This document shows, in pieces, positions 1 through 9,332 of a stretch of DNA of 64,000 nt. Origin of the DNA: Agelas oroides (lineage: Eukaryota > Porifera > Demospongiae > Agelasida > Agelasidae); assembly GCA_949130485.1 (NCBI GenBank), contig OX422202.1, positions 6,898,413 to 6,962,412 on the forward strand, given 5' to 3'. The first letter of the stretch is position 1; each line of letters opens with the position of its first letter. Below the pieces are notes generated by a model that had not been told where the DNA came from, searched no databases, and was given only the letters and a program-made list of their open reading frames with translations. Position numbers and translations under genes: made by a program.

Positions 1-275
1 ACCTTTTCAGCAAGATTGTCCACCATCACTGCTGTATTTAACAACTGGATATTCGATTAGCGCTAGTTACTCATAGTACTAGCCTCTGCTTAGCCTTCCC
101 TGCCAGCATACAGCAAAGGAAAGCTCTGAAAACGCAGCCACGTTGTGCTCAACAGTCCGATTATACAGTACCACGCCTACCGGAGATATACCGGAAGCCT
201 CTGAGTTAGGGACACCTCGCTATAAGGGACAAAATGTTGGTTCCCAATGGTGTCCATTATAGAGGGATTCCACTG
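1..275. mobile_element. Right part of a pogo/Tigger-like MITE
   Basis: The right end of a non-autonomous element that begins before the window. It ends in a terminal repeat reading GGGATTCCACTG followed by TA. A full-length relative lies at 35501-35941, with CAGTGGAACCCC / GGGGTTCCACTG ends and TA on both sides, and the two share most of their right halves. TA target sites and CAGTGGAAC-type ends are typical of pogo/Tigger members of Tc1/mariner. No coding capacity is visible. Confidence 0.75.
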
Positions 276-283
276 TATCTCTA

Positions 284-1261
284 TCACACACAGGTTGGTT
301 GGGTGTGGATTGTGAGACTAGTATAATTAACTATACCCCCACCTGATAACTGCAGGTAGCCAACTTCAACAGATGATGTTGTAGTAAAGGTTACATCATA
401 GCCTCCAACAGCAATGATACAGTCCCTCAGTTCTACCACTAGGCACTGGGATCGAGCTCTGGACATGTGTCCCACAAGTGGCCATGAGTCAGAGTCTGCA
501 TTGTACATGTAAACATCAGCTGTGGGGGTGTAATGTGAGTCGTCCCCACCAACTGCCAGCACCCTCCCATTCAAGGTGGTGCAAGTAGAGTACTTCATTG
601 GTGCATCAGCAATACGCTGCCAGACACCAGCTTCATTAGTGTGGGGTGGGGTCAGTGGGGGTGGGTGACACGAGTGAAGGAGGGAGTCCAGGGTGCAGGT
701 GAAGACTGCATGAGTTGGGACGTAGTTCTTGTCCTGGCCTCCCAGGAGGTAGAGACACCCCCCACAGACAGTGGCTGATATGAGGAAGACAGTTTCTGGT
801 AGGCTGGCTGCAGTGTACCACTCTCGAGTGGCAATGTTCATCACCTCCACTGTGGACAGGACTCTCCTTCCCACTCCCACTCCTCCTGCTGCTATGAGGT
901 AGTTCTGTGCACTAATGACAGTAGGCCACCATCGTTTGGTTGGCATTGGAGGAAAGATTGTCACCCACTTACTACCATTGAAACTAACAAGGCGGTTGGT
1001 AACATCGTCTGAGAAGAGTCCTCCGACTGCAGTTAGAAGGTTGTTGATGACTGCCAGTCCAAAGTTGAACTGAGGACACTCTGGCAGTTTGCTCCAGTCA
1101 TCCTTCTCTGAGTCATATGCAAACACGTCATAACTATACTGAGAGCTGAAGTAGCACACATTGCCATAAACTACAGCTGGAACCCTCCTCATCGAACACG
1201 GTGCATTTCTGCATGTTTCCCAAGTCAATTTCAACTGCCGGACATCCCATACCTCTGCCAT
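284..1261 (-). CDS. Kelch-repeat beta-propeller protein
   Basis: A single open frame of 325 aa on the minus strand. The ATG at 1261 is the first in-frame ATG; a sequence resembling a splice acceptor (ACTATTGCAG) lies just upstream, so an earlier exon is possible. Kelch blades are marked by repeated Gly-Gly pairs after hydrophobic strands: LTAVGG (about residue 60), LIAAGG (about 120), LYLLGG (about 170), VLAVGG (about 235) and IIAVGG (about 285). Most are followed some residues later by the Tyr/Trp pair typical of the fold. There is no BTB, BACK, F-box or transmembrane segment in this exon, so it looks like a bare propeller, probably a protein-protein interaction surface. Similar compact Kelch genes are expanded in sponges and cnidarians (family knowledge). 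Partner and pathway cannot be told. A MITE ends 9 bp downstream of the stop. Confidence 0.85.
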   Translation of the reverse strand: MAEVWDVRQLKLTWETCRNAPCSMRRVPAVVYGNVCYFSSQYSYDVFAYDSEKDDWSKLPECPQFNFGLAVINNLLTAVGGLFSDDVTNRLVSFNGSKWVTIFPPMPTKRWWPTVISAQNYLIAAGGVGVGRRVLSTVEVMNIATREWYTAASLPETVFLISATVCGGCLYLLGGQDKNYVPTHAVFTCTLDSLLHSCHPPPLTPPHTNEAGVWQRIADAPMKYSTCTTLNGRVLAVGGDDSHYTPTADVYMYNADSDSWPLVGHMSRARSQCLVVELRDCIIAVGGYDVTFTTTSSVEVGYLQLSGGGIVNYTSLTIHTQPTCV

Positions 1262-1493
1262 TGCCACTGCAATAGTTCACCTCCTAATGAATGGATCTAC
1301 ATGAAAACAAACCAACCATGTCAACAGTATACAGTATAGCAATGACAACAGTCAGGTACAAGTACATTCACAAGCCAATAAAGATGTTGCCATATTCAGC
1401 AATAGTTTGGCCATACCATTCTACCACTTCTGACAAAATCCATGTTGGAAATTTAAATAATCTTGTCATAATTGCAATTAGCATGGTGTGAAG

Positions 1494-1650
1494 TTCATAC
1501 CTCCATTCAGTATGACGAACGTACTCTCTCATCCGCGGTATGAACTACATACTGTGAAAGAGTGTGAAAGTCATACTCGCTGAATTCATACCGTAGGTAT
1601 GAAATCAGTGAGTATGAACATCATACCCTTTTGGTATGAAATTCATACCA
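1494..1650. repeat. Cluster of TTCATAC/GTATGAA inverted motifs
   Basis: A 157-bp stretch carrying about nine copies of TTCATAC or its complement GTATGAA, arranged face to face so that the segment can fold on itself. It is probably a small foldback element. The DNA from 1262 to 1493 shows nothing I can name. Confidence 0.6.
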
Positions 1651-2393
1651 CTGTTTTTGCTGTGTGTGTTGTAATTATCTGATACAAGGTTTTAGTATCA
1701 ATCTGATACGTGTACAAAAGCGGTCATTCCATGATTCTTGCAGTTGCACAGTTAGGAAACAAACTTTTGCTGTCACAGCAAAAGTTTGTGCAGAGTTGCA
1801 GAGTCTGCTAACACAGCTTCATATTTATCATGCACCAAAGAAATTTCTGCTACTGTGCTCCGCTACCTCAGTCCGAGAAACGATTTCAGATTCTTGGGGA
1901 GGAATGTCTTCAGACCAGCCACCCCCCCAAGTCTAGGGTATACGTATCGGAAGCACGCATCAATCCGTATGTGGCCTGATAAATTATGCTTGCTCCGACT
2001 CAGATGGACCTCCTGCACATTGTTTTGGACCGTCATGGTTCATCTCGGCGTAGGCCTATGAAAAGCATTTCGTTCATTTTCACTCGTTGGATTTTCCAGA
2101 TTTTAAATCTCGGCAGATTTTAAATCTCGGCCGACGGATTCTCTTGTGGCGGGCCCTTCATTTAGGACTACGACACTTGAGAACGTGCTGTTTATATCAG
2201 GTACTACTATGTTACACTGTTTACCTTACAGTTATACTTGACCTGTGTAAGTCATCACACCAGCGTTGTGATACAATGCAGGAGACAATTAAAGCCGTTT
2301 GCCAGCGATCGGAAGTGTAATTTATAGCAGTAGTCCTTAGGTCATTCCAACTGTTTCCGGTCCTCCGCCCATAAGACTTCAGTAACTCAATAT
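1651..2393. other. Gene-free stretch, no feature recognised
   Basis: Short open frames exist (for example 1664-1936 and 2087-2320), but they have no recognisable domain, no repeated family and no splice context. A short local palindrome around AAACTTTTGCTGTCACAGC lies near 1760-1785. Confidence 0.4.
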
Positions 2394-2662
2394 GTACGCG
2401 GCCAGAGGAGGTCGGACATGGTTGACCTTTGCTAATTGAAACAACTGAGGTCACACTAATTGATCTTGGATATTGCAAGGTAGAAAGTTTTTTTAGCTTT
2501 TTCTATGACTGGATCCAGCCTTGAACCCTGATTTGAAAACTGGGGCCCACCTCAGTGAAAGTCGAGAGAGCTAGTCTGTTGAGATACGAAAAACCAATTA
2601 GTGTGACCTCAGCCATTTTAATTAGTAAAGTTCAACCATGTCCGACCTCCTCTGGTACGCGG
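2394..2662. repeat. Foldback element, about 65-bp arms
   Basis: The left arm (2394-2462) and right arm (2595-2662) are inverted copies. Both contain the core GAGGAGGTCGGACATGGTT or its complement, and both end in TGAGGTCACACTAATT-type sequence towards the loop. About 130 bp lie between them. There is no coding content; this looks like a foldback MITE. Confidence 0.7.
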
Positions 2663-2841
2663 CTACCGCGCTCATGAGAGGGTGGGGTCAGGGCATGACA
2701 CAAACAGCTCGTAATCGTCCCCATGCCCATGCTAGGTCCCGCCCCCCCAAAAAATTGGGAAAGGACCTGGCAAAATTTCCCGTATGTGCTGTGTCAGCAG
2801 TCTTTGTTTGGAGTAGACGAATCACGTTCGTCCATAATGAT

Positions 2842-3470
2842 AACAAGACTTAAAAAACATTAAAAATGTAAAAAGATGTAGGGATGGCATGCCAAAAAGT
2901 ATGCAAACAAGGTAGAGATGATGCATGAAAGCAAAGGTCTACATATTGGCAAAGCCCCATCCCTACATCTTTTTCACACTGCAGTTAGACAGCGTGCTCG
3001 AGACCTGAATCTGCACCCATCCATGCAGTTATTAACGCTGTGCATGAGTGCTTGAGTTTTACACACTGATACTATGACCAGTCTGCAGCCCACTCGAGCT
3101 CACTGTCTAGGTTATACCAGAGGCATATAACAAGGGTACCACTGTCACTACAAGTAGTATGTTGGCAATAAAACTACTAACCTTGGTAGCCACCTACAAG
3201 GCACACATATCTATATGCTCATATTAGCCTCGTTCCCAGGCCATGTGGGAGGAGCTAGAAAGTGCATGGCCTGAGAATGAGGCTACAGCCATGAACTGCT
3301 AGTAAAGACTACCCATGCACTGTCTAACTGCAGTGTGAAAAAGATGTAGGGATGGGGCTTTGCCAATATGTAGACCTTTGCTTTCATGCATCATCTCTAC
3401 CTTGTTTGCATACTTTTTGGCATGCCATCCCTACATCTTTTTACATTTTTAATGTTTTTTAAGTCTTGTT
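2842..3470. mobile_element. 629-bp foldback MITE with 153-bp arms
   Basis: The arms 2842-2994 and 3318-3470 are nearly perfect inverted copies. Each carries AAAAAGATGTAGGGATGG twice and a TTTGCTTTCATGCATCATC core. The outer ends read AACAAGACTTAAAAAACAT and its complement. A second, interrupted copy of the arm pair is at 19343-19857. No protein is encoded; the loop contains a smaller TAGCCTCG element (3225-3285). Confidence 0.8.
3225..3285. mobile_element. 61-bp TAGCCTCG-family mini-element
   Basis: Ends TAGCCTCGTTCCCAGGCC and GGCCTGAGAATGAGGCTA form imperfect terminal inverted repeats. It sits in the loop of the larger foldback. The flanking 9-mers do not match, so unlike its relatives at 18658, 19530 and 31990 this copy has lost or never had a clear target duplication. 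Confidence 0.6.
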
Positions 3471-3929
3471 TCTGTACTTTTTTTTATGTTAATCTCAGTT
3501 ACAGTTAGACCTAAGCCTAAGAAGAATATTTCAAGTGTAACCACAACACCAGAACTTGGAACGGTGTTGACAGCCGGTTTAGTAGTGATTCCAGGCATGT
3601 AATAGTTATGTGCAATATAGCCAGCTAGAACCTGATGAAGGGCCAACCACTCTCCGTACCAAACTTTATGAAACCAATTTCATGATTAAGTTGTCAATCA
3701 CATGACGACTGACCAGCTGCAGCACAGAAAACTATCATACTGACAACAGACCATCCTAGCTTTACAGTTCACTGAAGCTGTGAGTAGGCTAGTTTTAGTG
3801 TAGCTATAAGTAGGCAGCTTAATGCAGCAGCGCCTTACCTACGTGGTGTTTATAAGCCTTGCCCAATGCCGCGGGGGAAAAAAACCGTGCCAACCATGCC
3901 CGCCCGCTCGCTTGTGTACTCTCGCTTCC

Positions 3930-4396
3930 AGACCAATGACCGTGGTCTTCGGTCTGGGAACGAGACTTCGTGTGCGCATGCGTACAAAATTAGAAAATGG
4001 CGTCCTTCGCAACGGACAGCAGCCTCAGAGTGTTGTGAATGGCTTTTGTTGACCAGGGTGAATTTGAAGCTATGAAGACGCTGAGTGGTTGGGAAGCTGA
4101 GCGCTGTGATGAGCATCCGTTTCGTGCTAAAATCAAGGTGAGTACTTAAGCTGTTTTCGAGTTATCGTCGTTTGACAAGTGGTCTGAACAAAGAAAGAAA
4201 GAAAGAAAGAAAGAATACGAAAAATGGTACTTTTGCTACCGCACACTTTTGCGTTTAGCTGTCTTCCGCGTGGCTTTTGGCCACTTATATGAGTCTTGCT
4301 GATCACAAAGGCACTCAAAGAGGATGTCTGGGCTCTTAAATAAGCTTTTAGCGTGTTTGTGGTGAAGTTATACGGCTTTTGCTTAAGTATTGCATA
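3930..4396 (+). repeat. Repeat copy 1 carrying an exon-like ORF and splice donor
   Basis: About 470 bp also present at 7606-8098. Each copy starts with a short hairpin (GGTCTGGGAACGAGACT and its inverted partner). It continues through GCGCATGCGTACAA and an ATGGCGTCC start-like site to a segment ending CTAAAATCAAG followed by GTGAGT or GTAAGT, then an AAAG microsatellite. In this copy 4039-4137 is an open 33-codon exon-like frame beginning MAFVDQGEFEAM and ending at the donor. The second copy has lost that start codon and holds a stop. It could be the 5' end of a transposon gene or a host promoter plus first exon captured by an element. I do not recognise the peptide. Confidence 0.5.
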
Positions 4397-4445
4397 TATT
4401 GCGCGTCGGCGCCATCCCTACATAGAGAGTCTACCGACTCTCTGA
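4384..4445. repeat. Shared 62-bp block ending in a perfect hairpin (copy 1)
   Basis: The block runs from AAGTATTGCATATATTGCG to ACTCTCTGAT. It ends in AGAGAGTC-TACC-GACTCTCT, an 8-bp stem with a 4-base loop. The same block recurs at 17083-17145, and similarity stops right after the hairpin in both, so this is probably a transposon end. Confidence 0.55.
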
Positions 4446-4527
4446 TTACTAAATTCTCGCAATCAGCAGAGAGCTCTGGGGGCTTCTAAAGAGAAGGGCG
4501 TATCAAGCTGGCTCTCATTCGTCCCTA

Positions 4528-4690
4528 TTGCAGAACATGCATGGCTTTACTCTACATAAAGGAGCTTTTAGAGATGCCCTCTGTCTCAGGTGGCGACCAC
4601 CCAACCTGCCATCAAACTGTGTCTGTGGCAAGCAATACACCATTGACGACTCTATTATCTATGGTGGAATTTGGCCACTAATTATCATGG
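4528..4690 (+). pseudogene. Retroelement C-terminal remnant (Cys-rich segment)
   Basis: The plus-strand frame reads FRDALCLRW..PNLPSNCVCGKQYTIDDSI. The pattern (F-R-D-A-L-x-L-R, then C-x-C-G-K with a following D/E-H-type position) is one I associate with the tail of reverse-transcriptase proteins of sponge and cnidarian retroelements. Only this short island is recognisable; upstream and downstream are out of frame. I take it as a fossil fragment, with no function. Confidence 0.4.
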
Positions 4691-4849
4691 CGCTTACTTC
4701 CTGTCTTTTCTACAGACCAGCTCTCTCCTGCAGGCGCCGATTCAAGCCGGACTTGCGCCAAATTGTGTAGAAGAGACTTTATACGTCACAAATATCTACT
4801 TTTTTATAAGCGATATACGCGAACGACTGGCGTACGAGCGGGATCTGTC

Positions 4850-5237
4850 GACCTGTCATACTATAAGTGGTCCCCCCCAAAAGCGGTCCCCCCGGACCGT
4901 CCATAGCAGAATACTTGGTCCCCCCGGACCATCCATGGCACTGTAGATGGCCCCCCCTAGGACCATCTACGGCGCTGTAAGCCTGATGCACTAAGTGTCA
5001 ATGTTTAGCTGGCCTTGAAAACCCAGCCTAAGACTGACTCCATAGACAGCTTCATCCTTCTTGGTCCACTTGTCAGCCTCGACACTCTTGCTGAACGCCA
5101 TGCCAAGGGTGGGACCATCCGCGGCAGGGGGGGACCAGGTATGGCTGCGATATTCAGTCCGGGGGGACCAATTATTCTGCTATGGACGGTCCGGGGGGAC
5201 CGTTTTTGAGGGGGGACCATCCACGGCGTGACAGACC
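4850..5237. mobile_element. GGTCCCCCC-rich foldback MITE
   Basis: The left arm contains GCGGTCCCCCCGGACCGTCC. The right arm is its inverted copy, and both hold CATAGCAGAAT between the C-runs. The motif GGTCCCCCC or its complement occurs about ten times. The outermost bases resemble GACCTGTCA / TGACAGAC. The middle (5010-5110) is unique sequence with a short open frame that I do not recognise. Confidence 0.65.
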
Positions 5238-5515
5238 TATACCCGCCGAGCGATCGCGATAGGAGGTACTACTCTAAGCGGTTACAATTTGTTTCGCCCC
5301 ATGCAACCAGGCCGACCTATATATCGCCGGATAGCCTGCAGAAAATGCTACAAAATATGCAAAAATCAGCCGTTTCTACCGGGTAGTTTTTGTGCTATAG
5401 ACGCTTTTATTTGTAGGTAATTGCCACCTGTTTTAGCCACGCGGGAGCTCAGATCAATGGAAATTTCGAATCAAACAGAGACAGAGCAGCCCGTGTTGCG
5501 ACTTGTGAACCAGCA

Positions 5516-6624
5516 AACTTCTGTCTAAGCATGTGCCAACTACTTGCAACTACTGGATGGCTCAGAGAGCCTGCAGACAGGTTTGACTTATGAGTGTACT
5601 TGATGTGTTTGCATATTTGGGATGCTATCCTGAGAGGCACTAAATTGGGATAGTCTGTGCATGAGTGTGGTAGTGAAACATTTCTTCAGCAGGTTTGGCT
5701 TCAGCATGACCATCAGAACAGCCAGTTTCTGAATGCCATACTAGTAAGGGTATTCTGTGATATGCTGGGGCTAAGAGTTGTGAGACATTGTCAAGCACTT
5801 TTGGGCTAGGGCGTGTCAACACACATGAGAAAGCCGGTAATTTATACTAAGTCGGTTGCATGAAGAGGCCACGCAAACAAAAACTTGCATAGCCATTTGC
5901 AATATGGATGTCAGAGTGATATTCAGTCAGCTTAGCCCAGCAAGCCACTCATTGTTCTGCACTAGTCTGTATACATTTTATGTAAAACGCAAGTGTAACG
6001 AATGAGTTGCACTTGGGTTTTAGTAGAGTTTAGACAGTTCAGGAAGACACAAGTGTGTGCACAGGCAAGATGAAGAATAGCTGCTATCAATAGGTATAAG
6101 TTTGGATTCCATTGGTCGCATCTATATTGATCAACTTTGTGGTATAGGATAGAGACACTAAGCCACTGGTGTGCCTTTCATGTGTGAGCGGTAGCTGGTG
6201 TTGTACTTTCAAGAAGAACTAGGCAGTACTTTCATCTAATTCTCGTATACCAAACTTCAAGCTACAATCTCAGTGTATATGGTTTATGGTCAATGTGTGG
6301 TATTGATTGACATGGCAGGTTTTAACAGTGGGGGGTTGTCCGATTCAACAAAATACTAGAAGCATCTCTTCCCATGCATATGCCCAGCTCCAACATGGTG
6401 GCTGTTCAGTCCAAAGTTCATGGCATGTGCCTCTACAGTGCAAACTGGAATGAAGTAATCCAAGCTTGCAAAAACTTGAAACTACTGAGACAGTTTGTTG
6501 TCCATAAATGATGTATGCCTCTCAGGATAACTGTGCTGCATGCAAAACATGCTGTACACTCACTTCACCCCTGTCTGCAGGCTCTCTGAGCCATCCAGCA
6601 GTTTGCACATGCTTAGACAGAAGT
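5516..6624. mobile_element. 1.1-kb foldback element
   Basis: The arms 5516-5641 and about 6505-6624 are diverged inverted copies, sharing AACTTCTGTCTAAGCATGTG and GAGAGCCTGCAGACAGG or their complements. The 870-bp interior (5642-6505) has no open frame over 60 codons and nothing recognisable. It is probably an old non-autonomous DNA transposon. Confidence 0.55.
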
Positions 6625-6922
6625 CCGGTGTCTGGAAAACGCGGATCAACGGATCGGCCGATCACGGACTACAATGCGAAAGTGGGCTGAAATCACGCCC
6701 GCTACTAGGTGGGACTAGCCTTGTTAAAGCACGACATGGGTTGGGCTGGACATGTTAAGCACGGCATGGGTGGGGCTGATATTCAAAATAAGCGCGAGAT
6801 TTTCGAAGGGTTAGCGAGGGATCATGCAGGAACAAAAATGGCTTTACTCGAGTTGGGAATTGTCATCTTTGGGGGATAGAGGGCATTATCACTTTATCAG
6901 AAGTCATGGATTGCTTGCACAA

Positions 6923-7226
6923 TAGTTTGGTTCCCAGACCCTTCCTGTATGGGCGGGGCGAGAAAGGAGAGGGAAGGAAGGGTCTGGTGAATAACTCGAC
7001 CCCAACGCGGATCCACGGCTGCATTCCTGCCGTCAGTGTTGATGAGGGAAAACGCGAATGTCAAGTAGGTGTGAGTCGTGAATAAAATTTTGTGTAAATG
7101 TGTAGTGTGAACGTGGCTGCGCGTTTAAGTGTGGTAAGATAAACTTGTAAGTATTGTGGCTTCGCAACTATTAATTATTAAACGTTAATGAAATCCGCGT
7201 TGGGGAAGGGTCTGGGAACCAAACTA
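6923..7226. mobile_element. 304-bp TIR element with 9-bp target duplication
   Basis: It begins TAGTTTGGTTCCCAGACCC and ends with the exact complement. CTTGCACAA is duplicated on both sides (6914-6922 and 7227-7235). Inside are CCAACGCGGAT and its inverted partner, so the arms are longer than the tips. The 9-bp duplication and TAG..CTA tips match the elements at 18658, 19530 and 31990. A 9-bp duplication is usual for Mutator-like elements, but no transposase is present. Confidence 0.8.
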
Positions 7227-7605
7227 CTTGCACAAAGCAAAAACTGTGTAAAAAATTAACGTATAAGAGGCTATTACTATATACATATGATACTAGATGG
7301 GTATACTGATGGTAAAAAGGCCGAGAAATTATCCCTCGCTAATCCTGTGTTAACAAGGCTCATTTCCAGGCCGCGAGTTCGTCGCTGATTGCACTGCGAG
7401 TAAGTTCCGCGAACTGGGCTCCATCCACGCGTCCAAATGATCGCAAGCCCCCGCCCACTTACACGTGACTTCCGGTGCCACGCCCACTTGACTTCGCCGA
7501 GGGACCGTTCTTTGTTCTTGATCCCCAAAACCACGGGAATAGACCGTGCCAGCCGCGCATACAGGTACACGGTCAACGGGCACGATTTCGTGTGAGCACT
7601 ACATG

Positions 7606-8098
7606 TAGTCTCGTTCCCAGAGCAATGACCGTGGTTTTTGGTCTGGGAACGAGACTGCATGTGCGCATGCGTACAAGATTAGAAAATGGCGTCCTACGCA
7701 ACGGACAGCAGTCAGGCGGTGCTGTGAACAGCTTTTTTGACCAGGGTAAATTTAAAGCCGCTGATTGGTTGGGAAGCTGCGCGCTGTGATGAGCATCCGT
7801 TTCGTGCTAAAATCAAGGTAAGTACTTGAGCCGTTTCAAGTGGTCTGAAGAAAGAAAGACAGAAAGAAAGAAAAAAAGAAAGAAAGAAAAAAAGAAAGAA
7901 AGAAAAAAAGAAAGAAGAATACGAAAAATGGCACTTTTGCTACCGCACACTTTTGCGTTTAACTGTCTTCCGCGTGGCTTTTGGGCAACTATATCAGTCT
8001 TGCTGATCACAAAGCCAAAGAGGAAGCCTGGGCGCTTAAATAAGCTTTTAGCATGTTTGTGGTGTGAACGGTTATACGGCTTTTGCTTGAGATACTAC
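7606..8098 (+). repeat. Repeat copy 2 of the exon-like repeat
   Basis: A second copy of the 3930-4396 repeat, with a longer GAAA/GAAAAA microsatellite (about 7850-7920) after the donor site AATCAAGGTAAGT. The exon-like frame is interrupted here. The TAGTCTCGTTCCCAGA..TCTGGGAACGAGACT hairpin lies at its left edge. The preceding 7227-7605 stretch has no recognisable gene. Confidence 0.55.
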
Positions 8099-8489
8099 AC
8101 ATAACTGAACTATGAATATTCCACATTTTTTTCCTATAAAATTTATGCCATAAATGACAAAGGCAACATGAGTGTAGCTGATAGCTAATGTGATACATGT
8201 GCCTCAAAGTGATACAACAAGGACCTTTTAAAGGAGGAGATAGAAAAACATAATTTAACCGAGTCAGGCAAATTATTCTAAGAGGTGATTACAGAAGGTA
8301 CAAATGAGTGATACATGTAATTAGTATGTGCAAAAGGTCTAGTAAAATTAAATGTACTTAGAGTACAGATATAACTCATTTCTAGTAATTTGATTGGTCA
8401 ATGAGAGGTAAATAATGTGATAGTTACCTCTCAGGAGGTAACTATCAGACCTGATAGTTACCTCCTACAGAATGTCCTGTAAACAATAA
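8099..8489. other. Gene-free stretch with a GATAGTTACCTCC palindrome
   Basis: No gene seen. At about 8418-8465 GATAGTTACCTC and GAGGTAACTATC alternate in inverted order three times, a compact multi-hairpin. A Helitron starts at 8490. Confidence 0.5.
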
Positions 8490-9262
8490 TCGGGGCGAGC
8501 GTGAGCGAGCCCCCTTCTAGCGATGCTAACGGCGACTTTCTTTTATATATATATTATGTGTCGTACGTCGTGCCGCATATCCTAAACTTATCCAATTTAA
8601 CGCACGTAACGTCAACAATAGTGCAGACGCCACGTGTTCTACAATGGAGTCGTACAGCAATTCTTCAGCAAGAGTCCCCGAGTCATCATGGAACAGAGAA
8701 GACAGACTGCAGCATATAGAAGAGAGCGAGAGAGAGCTCGTCGTGCCTCTGAAACCGCGGAACAGAGAGAGGAACGGCTGAGAGTGCGGAGAGCAAGAGA
8801 TAGGGCTAGACGCGCAGCACAGACTGCCGAAGAGAGAGACGCCAGATTGCGGCAAATACGCGATAACCGACGTCAGAGTCTGGCAACTGAAAGCGAAGAG
8901 GAGAGAGCAGTTAGGCTTCAGCGGATGAGGGACAGGCTGGCCTCTGAGACTACAGCAGATGAGTGCCAACCAACATCACAGGTTGGCTGCTGAGACTGGC
9001 AGTGAGAGAGAGGCCAGACTACAGCGTAACAGGGAAGGGCAAAGGGGACAACAGTCACAGCTGCCTTTGTTTGAACAGCCCTCTGTTCAGGCTAAGATGC
9101 GGAAGTTTCATGCAGAGATTGCTGCATTGGAAATGCAGAAATGTACTACATGCTCGGAGCGGTTCCCAGGCCTTCAGCTTCGCTCACACTCTACTGCACG
9201 CACTTGCACATCCATCGCATTCGAGCTCACGCTCGCCCCCACAATGCTGTGTATTCACCTAG
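8490..9262 (+). mobile_element. Complete non-autonomous Helitron (copy A)
   Basis: It starts TCGGGGCGAGCGTGAGC after an A (8489) and ends CACCTAG (CTAG 9259-9262) before a T, the A|T insertion rule of Helitrons. Just before the end is a hairpin AATGC-TGT-GTATT, and further in is GAGCTCACGCTCGCCCC, an inverted copy of the 5' tip. It encodes an STPR-repeat fragment of a Helitron protein (from about 8688) with RRERERARRASETAEQREER-type 23-residue repeats. After a frameshift near 8960 follow FEQPSVQAKMRKFHAE and a Cys pair, CTTC. Rep and helicase parts are absent. Confidence 0.8.
8688..9230 (+). pseudogene. STPR-repeat Helitron protein fragment in copy A
   Basis: About 100 codons of strongly charged Arg/Glu repeats with a 23-residue period (STPR, score-and-three repeat), predicted DNA-binding and helical. 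The frame changes near 8960 by comparison with copy F (12961-13640), where an extra repeat unit is kept. The reading then continues to a CTTCSERFPGLQL zinc-ribbon-like start. The protein is truncated by the Helitron's own 3' end. It is not a working gene. Confidence 0.65.
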
Positions 9263-9332
9263 TCGGGGCGAGCGTGAGCGAGCCCCCTTCTAGCGATGCT
9301 AACGGCGACTTTCTTTTATATATATATATATA
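9263..9332 (+). mobile_element. Solo Helitron 5' end
   Basis: The first 70 bases repeat the 5' tip of copy A (TCGGGGCGAGCGTGAGC...ACTTTCTTTTATATA) directly after the CTAG of copy A. They are then cut by the 3' end of copy B. So one Helitron 5' end sits head to tail behind another and has itself been used as a target. Confidence 0.7.

Noticed and set aside
1664-2853. Short plus-strand frames
   Set aside because: No similarity to any family I know, and partly inside a foldback element.
8554-8560. TATGTGTCGTACG as the true 5' end of Helitrons A and F
   Set aside because: Similarity of A and F starts there, but copy F has lost its tip to insertion E. The TCGGGG tip after an A, repeated at 9263, is the better end.
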